A stretch of DNA of 64,000 nucleotides from Halobellus inordinatus (GCF_024464655.1 NZ_JANHAV010000003.1:124001-188000); one strand, 5' to 3'; counted from the first letter of the stretch, positions 53,393 to 63,646 are shown. A program made the numbers and translations. Notes: generated by a model from the sequence alone, not told the origin.

Positions 53393-55823
53393 ATCCGCCA
53401 TCGAAGAGAGCATCGACGCAGCGGCCGAATCGGTCGGCGCGGTCTGGCCACTCCACTCGTTCGTGACCGCGAACCCGCTCTCTGGGTTCGAGGACCGGCC
53501 GTTTCACGAGGCCGTCGCTGACGCCGAGGAACTGCTCGGCGGCGGCGGATACCCGAGCGCCGAGACGTTCCGCCGCGCGTGGGAAGGCGGCCAGATCGAC
53601 CCCGAGATCCTGCGGGACCAACTGAGTGCCAACGGCTACGACGCCGATCCCGAGGCGGCGCTCGACCGCATCGAAGCCGGGGGCGCGAGCGACTCGACTG
53701 CCGCGCGGTCGCCGGCCGCAGAGCAGGTCGATGCGGTCCTGACGAAGTGGCTGTCCGCGTTCCTCGATCAGGGACGCGCCGAGTGGCCGATGCCGAACCG
53801 CGAGCAGGGGTTTTACGACGCGTTCCGGACGGTGGCGCCACACGACGGCGACGTCCCCGGAAACGAGACCATCGCCGACCTCCCCGAACAGCCGGTCGAC
53901 GCGATCAGGACCCGGCTCTCTGAGTATCCGGTCGGCGAGTGGCAGGACATCTTCGAGTTCCAGTTGACCGCGCTCCCCGGCTGGACGGGGTTCATCAAGC
54001 AGCGCGCGGCCGACAACGACGCCTGGCAGTCGACGTATCCGATCACGCTGTCGGGATACCTGGCAGTGCGCCTGACGCTGGCAGACCTGTTCGGTGCGCC
54101 GCTCGCCCCCGAGGAAGCCCCGGGCGACGCCGACCGGAGTGCAAAAACAGCCGACGGCACCGTCCCGCTCCCCGAGGTCTGGCTGAGCGCGTGGGAGGCG
54201 ACCTACCGCGCGGAACTGGTCGACTCGCTCACCGACGCGAGCGCGTCGGTCGCGGCGGACTCAGGGTCGGACCGCCCGGACGCCCAGTTCGTCTTCTGCA
54301 TCGACACGCGCTCGGAGATTATCCGCCGGCACATCGAGGCGACCGGCGACTACGAGACCCACGGCTACGCCGGCTTCTTCGGGATTCCGATGCGGTATTC
54401 GGGGTACGACTCCGACGTGACCGTGGACGCCTGCCCGCCGATCGTCGACGCGGAGCATCACATCGACGATCGTCCAGCGGCGGACTGCAACGAGAATCAT
54501 CACCGCACGTACGACCGCTGGAACACCGCGCTCACGACCGCGGAGAAAGCAATGAAGAGCGTGAAATCGAACGCCGCGACGGCGTTCAGTTTCGTCGAGA
54601 GCACGGGAGCGGGCTACGGACTGGCGCTGGCCACCCGGACGCTCCTCCCGGCGCGCGTCTACGACCTCGCCGACGCCACCGACGAGCGTCTCCCGGGCGA
54701 CCACGAGGTCTGTGAGCCGTCGGTGGATCACCATCCGGGTGCCGACGACGAGCTGCCGCAGGGACTCACCCTCGAGGAGAAAGTCGAGTACGCCGCGGCG
54801 GCGTTCGAGTTGACGGGCTGGGAGCAGTTCGCCCGCGTCGTCGTCTTCGCGGGTCACGCCAGCCACACGACGAACAATCCGTTCGGTTCGAGTCTCGACT
54901 GTGGGGCCTGCGCCGGCAACCCCGGCGGGCCGAACGCGCGCGTCCTCGCGACCATCTGTAACGACGAGGCGGTCAGAGAGAAACTCCGCGAGCGCGGGAT
55001 CGACGTGCCCGAGGACACCGTCTTCGTCGCGGGCGAACACAACACGACGACCGACGAGGTGGAGCTGTACGACGGGAGCGTCCCAGAGACGCACGAAGAC
55101 GACGTCGAACAGCTCCGTGCCGACCTCGCGACCGCGCGCGCCGGTGCGGCTGCCGAACGGGCCGGCGATATGGGAGGCGAGACCGAGACAGGGGTCCGCG
55201 AGACCGAGCGCCGCGCGGCCGACTGGGCGGAGACGCGTCCGGAGTGGGGGCTGGCCGGCAACGCGGGGTTCGTCATCGGCCCCAGAGAACTCACCGACGA
55301 CCTCGACCTGGACGGCCGTTCGTTCCTCCACTCCTACGACTGGCGGACCGATGACGACGGCGACGCCCTCGAAGCCATCCTGACCGGCCCGATGGTCGTC
55401 ACCCAGTGGATCAACGCGCAGTACTACTTCGCGACGGTCGACAACGCGGTCTACGGCAGCGGCTCGAAGGTGACGCACAACCCCGTCGGAAACATCGGCG
55501 TCTACCAGGGCAACGGCGGCGATCTGATGACCGGTCTCCCCCTGCAGTCGCTGACGAGCGCGGACGACGAGCCGTACCACCAGCCGCTCCGTCTCTCGAC
55601 GGTCATCCACGCGCCCGTCGAACGCGTGACCGCCGTCGTAGCCGAACACGAAAACCTGGCCGGCCTGCTGGACAACGACTGGCTCTCGCTGACGGTCGTC
55701 GATCCCACGCAGGACCACCGCGCGCTCCACTACACGGGCGATCTCAACTGGACGCCGCTCACGGAACAGGCCCGGACAGAAGCCCCGAAGCCGGCGGCGA
55801 CTTCCACAGTCGCCGACGACTGA
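53382..55823 (+). CDS. dabA: DabA, zinc-containing subunit of the DAB inorganic-carbon pump (DUF2309)
   Basis: 813 residues, full length for the family. It is a beta-carbonic-anhydrase-like protein that hydrates CO2 vectorially with DabB to accumulate bicarbonate. Zinc ligands are Cys306 and Asp308 in F-C-I-D-T-R-S-E, His492 in A-G-H-A-S-H, and Cys507 in S-L-D-C-G-A-C-A-G; Arg310 is the conserved partner. It is peripheral to the membrane and needs DabB. Overlap with dabB shows co-translation. In a heterotroph it probably feeds carboxylases and anaplerosis. Confidence 0.92.
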   Translation: MSTESAIEESIDAAAESVGAVWPLHSFVTANPLSGFEDRPFHEAVADAEELLGGGGYPSAETFRRAWEGGQIDPEILRDQLSANGYDADPEAALDRIEAGGASDSTAARSPAAEQVDAVLTKWLSAFLDQGRAEWPMPNREQGFYDAFRTVAPHDGDVPGNETIADLPEQPVDAIRTRLSEYPVGEWQDIFEFQLTALPGWTGFIKQRAADNDAWQSTYPITLSGYLAVRLTLADLFGAPLAPEEAPGDADRSAKTADGTVPLPEVWLSAWEATYRAELVDSLTDASASVAADSGSDRPDAQFVFCIDTRSEIIRRHIEATGDYETHGYAGFFGIPMRYSGYDSDVTVDACPPIVDAEHHIDDRPAADCNENHHRTYDRWNTALTTAEKAMKSVKSNAATAFSFVESTGAGYGLALATRTLLPARVYDLADATDERLPGDHEVCEPSVDHHPGADDELPQGLTLEEKVEYAAAAFELTGWEQFARVVVFAGHASHTTNNPFGSSLDCGACAGNPGGPNARVLATICNDEAVREKLRERGIDVPEDTVFVAGEHNTTTDEVELYDGSVPETHEDDVEQLRADLATARAGAAAERAGDMGGETETGVRETERRAADWAETRPEWGLAGNAGFVIGPRELTDDLDLDGRSFLHSYDWRTDDDGDALEAILTGPMVVTQWINAQYYFATVDNAVYGSGSKVTHNPVGNIGVYQGNGGDLMTGLPLQSLTSADDEPYHQPLRLSTVIHAPVERVTAVVAEHENLAGLLDNDWLSLTVVDPTQDHRALHYTGDLNWTPLTEQARTEAPKPAATSTVADD

Positions 55824-56011
55824 GCGGCCTCAGCGCCAAATCGTATCGCGGCTACCGGTTTATACACAAGCAAGGAGAATACCTGACCCTTTAGAGTCAG
55901 GATGAATCCGACAACTCCTACACAATCCACCGTCGATAGCAAGGCCGGATATTCCACGCCAACCGACACTATTAACAAAACAACATTCATAACCAGTTAT
56001 GAAGCCAGAAA

Positions 56012-57286
56012 ATGAGTCGTACCGTCCGAACATTCGAGGCCACCATCACGAACCAGCAACAGGTTCGTGACGACCTCGACCAACTCGGATGGGCCGCCTC
56101 AAAACTCTGGAATGTCGGTCGCTATTACGCACAAGAACAGTGGGATGATACGGGCGAAATCCCCGATGACGGGGAACTCAAAGCCGAACTCAAAGGCCAC
56201 GAACGCTACACGGACTTGCATTCTCAATCCAGTCAGCGCGTTCTCGAAGAACTCGCTGAAGCGTTCAACGGCTGGTTCGGCAAGCGTCGGAACGGCGACG
56301 ACCGTGCTCGACCGCCCGGCTACCGCAAAAACGGAGACTCCCACCCGCGTTCAACGGTGTCGTTCAAAGCGGCTGGCTTCAAGCACGACGCTCAGTTCAC
56401 CCGCGTTCGCCTCTCGAAAGGTCGCAACCTCAAAGAACACCGTTCAGATTTCATTCTGTGCGAGTACCAGACTCGCCCGGATATTGACCTGACTGAGTGG
56501 GACATTCAACAGGTTCGCGCCGTCTACAAACGGGACGAGTGGCGGCTTCAATTCGTCTGTCGCACTACCATCGACCCGGAATCACCGGGCGACGACGTGG
56601 CTGGTGTTGACCTCGGGATATGCAACTTTGCGGCCGTCTCGTTCGGCGGTGAATCTGTGTTGTATCCCGGTGGCGCACTGAAAGAGGACGAGTACTACCT
56701 CACGAAAAAGAAAGCCAAATGCGACGATTCCTCATCCTGTGAAGCCACTCGTCTTGACCGGAAACGGGCTGGTCGGCGGACACACTTCTTGCACGCGCTC
56801 TCGAAATCCATCGTGAATGAGTGTGTCGAACGGGGTGTCGGTACGCTTGTCGTTGGCGATCTTGGCGGGATCCGTGAGGACGACGAGAACGGTGAACCTC
56901 AGAATTGGGGCGACCACGGAAATCTCGACTTGCACGGGTGGGCATTCGACCGCTTCACGACGCTACTCGACTACAAAGCGGAAGCGGAAGGCATTGACCT
57001 TGAGTTGGTGTCCGAACGCGATACGTCGAAGTCGTGTTCGGCGTGCGGCCACACAGATGACAACCAGCGAGTTGAACGTGGGCTGTACGTGTGTGAGAAG
57101 TGCGATACGGTTGCGAACGCTGATGTAAATGGTGCGGAGAATATTCGGCAAAAGGTACTCCCAAGTCTCGCCACGGATGGCGGTGATAGGGATAACGGCT
57201 GGTTGGCACAGCCAGCGGTTCACCTGTTCGACCGTAGTGAGGGCCGTTTCGCCCCACGAGAACAGGTTGTGAACCGCGAACCGTAA
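56012..57286 (+). CDS. tnpB: RNA-guided endonuclease TnpB
   Basis: 424 residues, apparently intact. The N-terminal helix-turn-helix and wedge-like part are followed by the RuvC nuclease. G-V-D-L-G-I-C-N-F-A carries the first Asp, V-V-G-D-L-G-G-I-R-E-D the middle acidic residue, and N-A-D-V-N-G-A-E-N the last Asp. A zinc ribbon (C-S-A-C-G and C-E-K-C) lies between the last two. TnpB uses an RNA from the element's right end to cut DNA at empty donor sites and so keeps the element. It can also act on other sites. Confidence 0.93.
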   Translation: MSRTVRTFEATITNQQQVRDDLDQLGWAASKLWNVGRYYAQEQWDDTGEIPDDGELKAELKGHERYTDLHSQSSQRVLEELAEAFNGWFGKRRNGDDRARPPGYRKNGDSHPRSTVSFKAAGFKHDAQFTRVRLSKGRNLKEHRSDFILCEYQTRPDIDLTEWDIQQVRAVYKRDEWRLQFVCRTTIDPESPGDDVAGVDLGICNFAAVSFGGESVLYPGGALKEDEYYLTKKKAKCDDSSSCEATRLDRKRAGRRTHFLHALSKSIVNECVERGVGTLVVGDLGGIREDDENGEPQNWGDHGNLDLHGWAFDRFTTLLDYKAEAEGIDLELVSERDTSKSCSACGHTDDNQRVERGLYVCEKCDTVANADVNGAENIRQKVLPSLATDGGDRDNGWLAQPAVHLFDRSEGRFAPREQVVNREP

Positions 57287-57348
57287 TATCCCAACTCAGC
57301 GGTGCGGTGCCGTGGGATTCCCGCGTCTTCAGGCGCGGGAGGATGTCA
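57287..57348 (+). ncRNA. Putative guide-RNA scaffold 3' part (omega RNA) of TnpB
   Basis: The stretch after the tnpB stop, including the hairpin at 57319-57340, should form the 3' end of the TnpB guide-RNA scaffold, as known for the family. The guide would then be the flank starting about 57349 (CTCGCCCGCGACATC...). This is inferred by position and family knowledge, not by expression data. Confidence 0.5.
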
Positions 57349-57410
57349 ATCTCGCCCGCGACATCGACCGAATCAGTATCTTCAACACCGACCACGCCAA
57401 AATCGCGGGT

Positions 57411-57578
57411 ATGAGTCTCGAACGCGAGTACGACTGCCCCGAGTGTGGCAACACGGAGTTCTGGAAGACGGCGTCGATGGAACTGCACCTCGGAACGAAG
57501 ACGAAGTGGCGTTGCAGCGAGTGTGGCTACGGCTTCATCGAGATCAACGGTATCAGTACTGCAAAAGCGGACGCGTAG
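57411..57578 (+). CDS. Small zinc-ribbon protein
   Basis: 55 residues from the ATG at 57411. M-S-L-E-R-E-Y-D-C-P-E-C-G-N and W-R-C-S-E-C-G-Y-G-F give a four-Cys zinc ribbon, with L-H-L-G-T-K-T-K-W between. Haloarchaea encode many such proteins; function is unknown. The frame is open upstream to the TnpB element, which ends about 60 bases before the ATG. The element may have replaced the promoter. Confidence 0.75.
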   Translation: MSLEREYDCPECGNTEFWKTASMELHLGTKTKWRCSECGYGFIEINGISTAKADA

Positions 57579-57599
57579 GCCGCTTGCCGACTGCGAGTT

Positions 57600-59021
57600 C
57601 TATTCCTCGTCGCCGAGTGCGTGCCAGGAGAGCCGCGGGTTTCGCGCGGCCGCAGCCTGGTCGATTCGCCGCGCCGTCGTCTTCGACGGCGCACTCTCGA
57701 CGTCCTCGATCGAGTCGGCCATCGCGGCGTTGAACGCGGCCGCGAGGTCGTCGAGCGAGGCGCGGCTCTCGGCCTCGGTCGGCTCGGTGAGCATCGCCTC
57801 GGGAACGAACTCGGGCCACTTCGTCGTCGGCGGGTGGACGCCGTAATCGAGCATCCGCTTTGCCACGTCGGCGGCGTCCCGATCTCCCGCGGTCGCGGCG
57901 AACTCGTGATGGAACGGCTCGTAGGGGATCTCGTAGTCGATCTGTTCGGCGAGGTAGTTCGCGTTCAGGACCGCCTTCGCGGAGGCGTCTTCGAGCCCCT
58001 CGTCGCCGAGGCGCGCGATGTACGCGTAGGCCTTCACGAGCACGAGCCAGTTGCCCTGATAGCCGTGGACCTTGCCGATGGTCTGTTCGGGTTCGCAGAG
58101 TTCGTACCCGCCCTCTGTCTCGCAGACCCGCGGGCTCGGAAGGAACTCCACGAGGTCGTCGACGACGCCGACCGGACCGGCTCCGGGACCGCCGCCACCG
58201 TGCGGCGTCGCGAACGTCTTGTGCACGTTGTAGTGCATCACGTCGAAGCCCATATCGCCCGGTCGAGCGCGGCCGAGCAGCGCGTTGAGGTTCGCGCCGT
58301 CATAGTAGAGCAGACCGCCGGCGTCGTGGACGATATCGGCGATCTCGACGATGTCGCGCTCGAACAGGCCAACCGTGTTGGGGTTCGTGAGCATCAGCGC
58401 CGCCGTGTCCTCGGAGACGGCCGCCTCCAGTGCGTCGAGGTCGACGCGGCCGTCCTCGCCCGAGGGCAGTTCGACGACGTCGTAGCCCGCCATCGCGGCG
58501 CTCGCGAAGTTGGTGCCGTGAGCCGACGCGGGGACAATCACTTCGGAACGGTCGTCGTCGCGAGACTCGTGGTACGCCTTCGCGACGAGGATGCCGGTGA
58601 ACTCCCCGGCCGCGCCCGCGGGGGGCTGCAGCGTCACCGCGTCCATCCCGCCGATGCGCGCTAAGTAGTCCTGCAGGCCGTGGAGGACTTCGAGCGTCCC
58701 CTGCAGGCTCGCTTCGGATCGGTCGGGGTGAACAGCGCCGTTGGGGTCGGCCGCGACGTCCTCGGTGAACGATGGATTGTACTTCATCGTGCACGACCCG
58801 AGGGGGTACGGACCGCTCTCGACGCTCCAGTTCATCTGCGAGAGCCGCGTGTAGTGCCGAGCGATCTCGGGTTCTGAGAGGCCCGGCAGTTCGAGGCTGT
58901 CGCGCGTCAGGTCGTCGGGCAGCGGCGACTGTTCGTCGACGTCGACGCTCGTCGTGTCCTTTTCGGAAAGCAGCGGTTCGTACCGTTCGTCGTCGCCGTA
59001 GCGTGCCTGATCGTGATTCAT
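57600..59021 (-). CDS. gcvPB: Glycine dehydrogenase (decarboxylating), subunit 2
   Basis: 473 residues from the ATG at 59021; in-frame codons upstream overlap gcvPA and read basic. The PLP lysine lies in M-H-Y-N-V-H-K-T-F-A-T-P-H-G-G-G. G-S-C-T-M-K-Y-N-P is the conserved N-terminal motif. With GcvPA it forms P-protein, which decarboxylates glycine and loads the aminomethyl group on GcvH. It overlaps the gcvPA stop by one base (TAATG) and is last in the operon. Confidence 0.95.
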   Translation of the reverse strand: MNHDQARYGDDERYEPLLSEKDTTSVDVDEQSPLPDDLTRDSLELPGLSEPEIARHYTRLSQMNWSVESGPYPLGSCTMKYNPSFTEDVAADPNGAVHPDRSEASLQGTLEVLHGLQDYLARIGGMDAVTLQPPAGAAGEFTGILVAKAYHESRDDDRSEVIVPASAHGTNFASAAMAGYDVVELPSGEDGRVDLDALEAAVSEDTAALMLTNPNTVGLFERDIVEIADIVHDAGGLLYYDGANLNALLGRARPGDMGFDVMHYNVHKTFATPHGGGGPGAGPVGVVDDLVEFLPSPRVCETEGGYELCEPEQTIGKVHGYQGNWLVLVKAYAYIARLGDEGLEDASAKAVLNANYLAEQIDYEIPYEPFHHEFAATAGDRDAADVAKRMLDYGVHPPTTKWPEFVPEAMLTEPTEAESRASLDDLAAAFNAAMADSIEDVESAPSKTTARRIDQAAAARNPRLSWHALGDEE

Positions 59022-60367
59022 TATAGCGCCTCCTCGAACGCCGCCACGAGGGCGTCCGTCGCTGCGGCGTTCACGTCCGTGACGCACACCTGCAGTCGGT
59101 GGTCGTCGACGACGTGGACCGCGAACCCGCTCGCTTCGAGGTCGTTCGCGATGGCGGACGCAGGCTGATCGGTCCGCACGAGGAACTCCCTGAAGTGGTG
59201 ACGGTCGTGGACGGGGGCTTTGACCCCTCGAAGTTCGCTCAGTCGCTCGGCGAGCGACTGCGCCTCACGAACACACTGGCTCGCGAGGTCGACGAGTCCG
59301 TCGGGACCCAGCCACGCGAGGTGCATCGCCGTTCGCAGCGCCACCCACGCCTGATTGGTACAGATGTTCGAGGTCGCGCGCTCCTTGCGGATGTGCTGTT
59401 CGCGCGTCTGCAGCGTCAGCGTGTACGCGCGCTTGCCCGCGGCGTCCTCGCCCGCGCCGACGAGTCGGCCGGGCACCTGTCGGAGGAACGCCTCGCGCGT
59501 GGCGAACAGACCGAGACCCATCCCGTAGGCCGTCGGCAGTCCCAGCGCGTCGGCCTCGCCGACGACGACGTCGGCACCGACGCTCGCCGGTTCGGTGAGC
59601 AGGCCGAGCGCGACGACGTCCGAACCGAGACAGAACAGCGCCTCGACGTCGTCTGCGACGTCGCCAACGTCTGCGAGTCGGGATTCGATCGTCCCGTGGA
59701 CGGTCGGGTTCTCCGCGTAGATCATCGCCGTCTCCTCGTCGGCGGCCGCAGCGAGCGCCTCAACGTCGACGGTACCGTCGGCCATCGGATACGTGTGGAC
59801 CGTGAGGTCGGTGCCGTCGACGTAGTTTTCGAGGACGGCGCGCTTGTTCTCGTGGAGGATCTCCGGGACGAGCACGCGCGTCCCCGACGCCTGTCGGACG
59901 CGCCCGGCGAGCCGTGCGGCCTCACCGAGCGCGGTCGCGGCGTCGTACATCGAACAGTTCGCGATCGGCAGGCCGGTCAGTTCGACGACGAGCGACTGGT
60001 ACTCGAAGAGCGCCTGGAGGAATCCCTGCGTGATCTCGGGTTGATACTGCGTGTACGACGTCAGGAACTCCGATCGCTCGGAGAGTTCGTCGATCAGCGA
60101 CGGCACGTAGTGGGTGTGGTGGTCGCGGCCGAGGAACTCCGTCAGATCGGCGTTCTTCGCGAGCGTCGACGACAGTTCCGCGCGGAGTTCGCGCTCGCTC
60201 CGCGATTCGATCCCCAGCTCGTCCTCGAAGCGGACCTCCGCCGGGACGTCGAACAACTCGGCCTCGCTTTCGAGGCCGATCGCGTTCAGCATCGCGGCCG
60301 TGTCTTCGGGCGTGTGCGGTGCGTAGGGACTTCCCTGGGCGCGTTCGTGTCGGTTGTGATTGCTCAT
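59021..60367 (-). CDS. gcvPA: Glycine dehydrogenase (decarboxylating), subunit 1
   Basis: 448 residues, the N-terminal half of P-protein in two-subunit form. [10 protein letters not shown] and [11 protein letters not shown] are family signatures, with S-N-I-C-T-N-Q-A near residue 345. It pairs with GcvPB in the glycine cleavage system. The gap to gcvH is 55 bases and to gcvPB minus one, so all four gcv genes are one operon. The lipoamide dehydrogenase (L-protein) gene is not in the window. Confidence 0.95.
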   Translation of the reverse strand: MSNHNRHERAQGSPYAPHTPEDTAAMLNAIGLESEAELFDVPAEVRFEDELGIESRSERELRAELSSTLAKNADLTEFLGRDHHTHYVPSLIDELSERSEFLTSYTQYQPEITQGFLQALFEYQSLVVELTGLPIANCSMYDAATALGEAARLAGRVRQASGTRVLVPEILHENKRAVLENYVDGTDLTVHTYPMADGTVDVEALAAAADEETAMIYAENPTVHGTIESRLADVGDVADDVEALFCLGSDVVALGLLTEPASVGADVVVGEADALGLPTAYGMGLGLFATREAFLRQVPGRLVGAGEDAAGKRAYTLTLQTREQHIRKERATSNICTNQAWVALRTAMHLAWLGPDGLVDLASQCVREAQSLAERLSELRGVKAPVHDRHHFREFLVRTDQPASAIANDLEASGFAVHVVDDHRLQVCVTDVNAAATDALVAAFEEAL

Positions 60368-60422
60368 CGGTGTTCTCCGTTGTGGACAGCAACCGCGATC
60401 GCAGTCACGTTCACAGTCGCCC

Positions 60423-60803
60423 TCACTCGGTCTGCTCGCGGTACTCGTCGGCCGAGAGCAACGCGTCGAAGTCCGCGTCGTCCGCGCGGTCGACTTTGAG
60501 CATCCACCCCTCGCCGTAGGGGTCTTCGTTCACCAGTTCCGGGCGGTCGAACAGTTCCTCGTTGACCTCGGTGACGGTGCCCGAAATCGGGGCATAGAGG
60601 TCCGAGACGGCTTTAATCGACTCGACCACGCCGAACTCTTCGCCCTGGGCGATGTCGTCGCCGACCTCGGGCAGTTCGACGAAGACGACGTCGCCCAGTT
60701 CGTCCTGTGCGAAGTCGGTGATGCCGATCGTGACGGTCTCGCCGTCGGTGGTTGCGTACTCGTGCGATTCCTGGTACTTGCGGTCTTCGGGTGTTTCGAA
60801 CAT
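60423..60803 (-). CDS. gcvH: Glycine cleavage system H protein
   Basis: 126 residues. The lipoylated lysine is Lys64 in [13 protein letters not shown] protein shuttles the aminomethyl intermediate among P-, T- and L-proteins. The start overlaps the gcvT stop by one base (TAATG). The length is normal and the residues around the lipoyl site are intact. Confidence 0.97.
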   Translation of the reverse strand: MFETPEDRKYQESHEYATTDGETVTIGITDFAQDELGDVVFVELPEVGDDIAQGEEFGVVESIKAVSDLYAPISGTVTEVNEELFDRPELVNEDPYGEGWMLKVDRADDADFDALLSADEYREQTE

Positions 60804-61897
60804 TAGTTGTCCTCGATGAATGGTGTGGATACGACTTCCGCTCGTTTCTCCTGGTCGCGAACGACGACACTGAGTTCGGTGCCGGGGTCTGCGAGGGTTG
60901 TCGGGAGGTAGCCCAGCGCGATCGCCTCTCCCAGGGTGGGACTCATCGTCCCGCTGGTCACGTGCCCGACGACCTCGCCGTCGGCGACGATCTCGTGGCC
61001 GTGCCGGGCGATCCCGCGCTCGCGGAGGATCAGCCCGACGAACGTCTCGGTGACGCCCTCGCGTTCGATCTCGGCGAGCGCGTCGCGGCCGACGAAGTCG
61101 GTGTCGAGGTCGACAGTCCAGCCGACGCCGGCCTCGTAGGGGTTGCGTGGCTCCTCGACGGGATCGAAGTCCTGCCCCGAGAGGAGAAAGCCCATCTCGG
61201 TACGAAGGGTGTCACGACAGCCCAGGCCACAGGGCGTTACGTCGCCTTCGAACGCCGACCAGACGGTCTCGGCGTCGTCACTCGGACACAGGATCTCGTA
61301 CCCGTCCTCGCCGGTGTAGCCCGTCCGCGACACCCACGAGCGGACGCCGTCGATGTCGGCGTAGGTGGCCTCGCCCCACGAGAGCGGCGTCACGTCGACG
61401 TCGGTCGCGGTGTCGACGACGTCCGGGGCGTCGGGTCCCTGGACGGCGAGCATCGCCCACGCGTCGGTCTCGTTTCGGACCTCCGCGTCGAGGTCCCACT
61501 CGTCCCGGTGGTCGACCCATCGCCGATACGCCTCCTCGTCGTGGCCCGCATTCGGGACGAACAGGTAGCGCGTCGTCTCCTCGTCGGGCAACCGATAGAC
61601 GATCGTATCGTCGACGATCGTCCCCGATTCGTCGGTGAGCATCGCGTACTGGGAGTCTCCGGGCGCGAGCGCGCTCACGTCGTTGGAGGTGAGCCGTTGC
61701 ATCAGCGCCGTTGCATCCGAGCCGGTGACGACGATTTCGCCCATATGCGAAACGTCGAAGATCCCGACCGATTCGCGGACGGCGGCGTGTTCCGCCCGAA
61801 TCGAGTCGAATTCGACCGGCATATCCCATCCGCCGAACTCCGTGAACGTCGCATCTGCGGCGTACACGTCGTACAGCGGTGGCTTCCGATGGGCCAT
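60803..61897 (-). CDS. gcvT: Glycine cleavage system aminomethyltransferase (T protein)
   Basis: 364 residues from the ATG at 61897; codons further upstream run through the promoter. [12 protein letters not shown] is followed by [10 protein letters not shown] and S-H-M-G-E, the folate-binding T-protein pattern. It transfers the methylene group to the C1 carrier and releases ammonia. First gene of the operon gcvT-gcvH-gcvPA-gcvPB, preceded by an excellent TATA box. Confidence 0.95.
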   Translation of the reverse strand: MAHRKPPLYDVYAADATFTEFGGWDMPVEFDSIRAEHAAVRESVGIFDVSHMGEIVVTGSDATALMQRLTSNDVSALAPGDSQYAMLTDESGTIVDDTIVYRLPDEETTRYLFVPNAGHDEEAYRRWVDHRDEWDLDAEVRNETDAWAMLAVQGPDAPDVVDTATDVDVTPLSWGEATYADIDGVRSWVSRTGYTGEDGYEILCPSDDAETVWSAFEGDVTPCGLGCRDTLRTEMGFLLSGQDFDPVEEPRNPYEAGVGWTVDLDTDFVGRDALAEIEREGVTETFVGLILRERGIARHGHEIVADGEVVGHVTSGTMSPTLGEAIALGYLPTTLADPGTELSVVVRDQEKRAEVVSTPFIEDN

Positions 61898-61958
61898 ACT
61901 GATGGCTTGGTTTGGTACAAGAAATGTTTTGGTATGCTCTGTGGCCGCTAGCAGCGTC

Positions 61959-61970
61959 ATAAATTTTATA
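61959..61970 (-). promoter_or_regulatory. TATA box of the gcv operon
   Basis: TATAAAATTTAT on the coding strand, preceded by CGCGG, lies 62 bases before the gcvT ATG. A transcription start near 61935-61938 and a 5' UTR of about 40 bases follow. The leader is too short for a glycine riboswitch, and none is seen. Confidence 0.65.
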
Positions 61971-62107
61971 CCGCGATATGAAAATGTCGGATTCTCTGGC
62001 AAGCGTATAATCACGGCTCGCCGAGCCGCTTCGCCAGGTCGGCACTGAACGTGGGGGTATGTGTTGCTGGGAGGCTGCATCGAGACGGATACGGGGAGTT
62101 TCGCTCC

Positions 62108-63646
62108 TCACAAACCGACCGAATTCCGCTGCTGGCCGTTATCCGTGAGCTCTCGCACGGTTTCAGAAATCGCGTCGATGCTCTCTCCCTGTTGGTCGAC
62201 CGCATCCGCGACGTCCTGGATCTTGGTCTCTATACGTTCGGCGCGGTGACTCGCTTCGTCGATCGTCGCTGCGAGTTCCTCGGTGCTCGCTGCCTGATCG
62301 TCGGTCGCGTCTGCGACCTCGGAAATGCCGCTCGACGTCTCGGAGACCGCCTCGGCGATGTTGTCCAGTTTCGCCATCGCGGCGCCGACGCTGTCGACGC
62401 CGGTGTCGATTCGGTCGGTCGTCGTATCGAGGCTGGCGACCGTCTCTTGGGTGTCAGCCTGGATCTCGTCGATCATCGTTTCGATCCGACCGGCCTGCGT
62501 CTGTGACTCCTCGGCCAGCGATTTCACCTCGTCGGCGACGACCGCGAATCCGTCACCGGCCTCACCCGCCCGCGCGGCCTCGATCGACGCGTTCAGCGCG
62601 AGGATGTTCGTCCGATCGGCGATATCGTTGATCACCTCGACGATCTCGTCTATCTCTTCGACGCGCGCTTTGAGCTGTTCGACGTCGTCGCTGACCTCGT
62701 CTGCAGCCTCGCCGACGTCGTCCATTACGTCCATCGCGTCCGCGGCCGACTCGCGGCCCTCCGTGGCCAGCGTCTCGGCGCGCTCGCTGGTCGTCGCGAC
62801 CTGGTTCGCGGTCGACGCCACCTCCTCGATGGTGGCGCTGAGGTTCGAGACTTCACCCGAGACCTCTGTCATACTCTCGGACTGTTCGACGGTGACCTCG
62901 CGGATCTCGTGAGCGCACTCGGAGACGTCGTCAGACGCCTCCCGCAGCGCACTGACGGACGCGTCGACGTCACGGGCGACAGACTGCTGCCGATCGAGTT
63001 CCCGCTCGATCCGTTCGGTGTAGGAGTGCAGATACGTGTCCATCGCGACCTGTTGGTCGAGATTGATGAGCTTGAGGACCGAGAGCGTCCGGTCGACGAC
63101 GGTGTCAATGGCATCTTCGACTGCTTCCTCGACAGCAGACGCCGAGTCGTGCCCGTTCCGCGCAGCGGCCGTGGGCTCGTCGACCGCCGCGCGTACGCTC
63201 GATTTCACTTCGTCCGCGATTCCCTGCAGTATCCCCTCGTAGTAGATGGCGTACGCCCCGAGGTAGATTTTCGGTCCGAGATCGAGCATATCGTGGATCT
63301 TCCCGATCCGAGCCCGCCGATCAAAGTACGAGCGACCGTACTCTCCCCGTCCGAGTCCTTTTAAGTACTCGATCTGACTTTTCTTGAGAGCTTCGACCGA
63401 TTTCGAGGACGACTCGAGTATCGCGACCGACTCCGAGTACGCTTGAATGTGATCGTAGAAGTCGTCGACGAGGTCCTCGGCGATGTCGTCGAGAACCGGC
63501 GCCGTCTGTTCGAGGTTCTGGCAGTCAGCCTCGTCGAACTGCGTGAAGTCCTTTCGCCAGTTGATCTCGCCGTCGTCGATACCGATCTTCTCGGTTAATC
63601 GCTGCCCGTCCACCTGCCCCCGCTCTTGCTTGGTGATTGTCCCCAT
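62108..63646 (-). CDS. hemAT: HemAT-type globin-coupled aerotaxis transducer
   Basis: 512 residues with no transmembrane segment or HAMP pair. The N-terminal globin-coupled sensor domain (about 1-200) has the proximal-heme His118 in R-I-G-K-I-H-D-M-L-D. A signalling domain follows, with the chemoreceptor hairpin R-T-N-I-L-A-L-N-A-S-I-E-A-A-R-A-G near 345-360. Such proteins bind oxygen through heme and steer CheA-driven motility. TTATAAA at 63671-63677 lies about 28 bases before the ATG, so the message is probably leaderless. Confidence 0.93.
   Translation of the reverse strand: MGTITKQERGQVDGQRLTEKIGIDDGEINWRKDFTQFDEADCQNLEQTAPVLDDIAEDLVDDFYDHIQAYSESVAILESSSKSVEALKKSQIEYLKGLGRGEYGRSYFDRRARIGKIHDMLDLGPKIYLGAYAIYYEGILQGIADEVKSSVRAAVDEPTAAARNGHDSASAVEEAVEDAIDTVVDRTLSVLKLINLDQQVAMDTYLHSYTERIERELDRQQSVARDVDASVSALREASDDVSECAHEIREVTVEQSESMTEVSGEVSNLSATIEEVASTANQVATTSERAETLATEGRESAADAMDVMDDVGEAADEVSDDVEQLKARVEEIDEIVEVINDIADRTNILALNASIEAARAGEAGDGFAVVADEVKSLAEESQTQAGRIETMIDEIQADTQETVASLDTTTDRIDTGVDSVGAAMAKLDNIAEAVSETSSGISEVADATDDQAASTEELAATIDEASHRAERIETKIQDVADAVDQQGESIDAISETVRELTDNGQQRNSVGL

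Larger units (their letters stand above)
55880..57348 (+). mobile_element. Solo tnpB element (IS200/IS605 type) with end hairpins
   Basis: A hairpin with six-base stem CCTGAC/GTCAGG (55882-55901) marks the left end, and a seven-base stem TCCCGCG/CGCGGGA (57319-57340) followed by GGATGTCAA marks the right end. This right end is the form I know from haloarchaeal IS605-like elements. Between them is only tnpB; no tnpA for the Y1 transposase is present. Exact ends are approximate because no target duplication is made by this class. Confidence 0.7.

Noticed and set aside
61898-61958. Glycine riboswitch before gcvT
   Set aside because: The leader is only about 40 bases and shows no riboswitch core.
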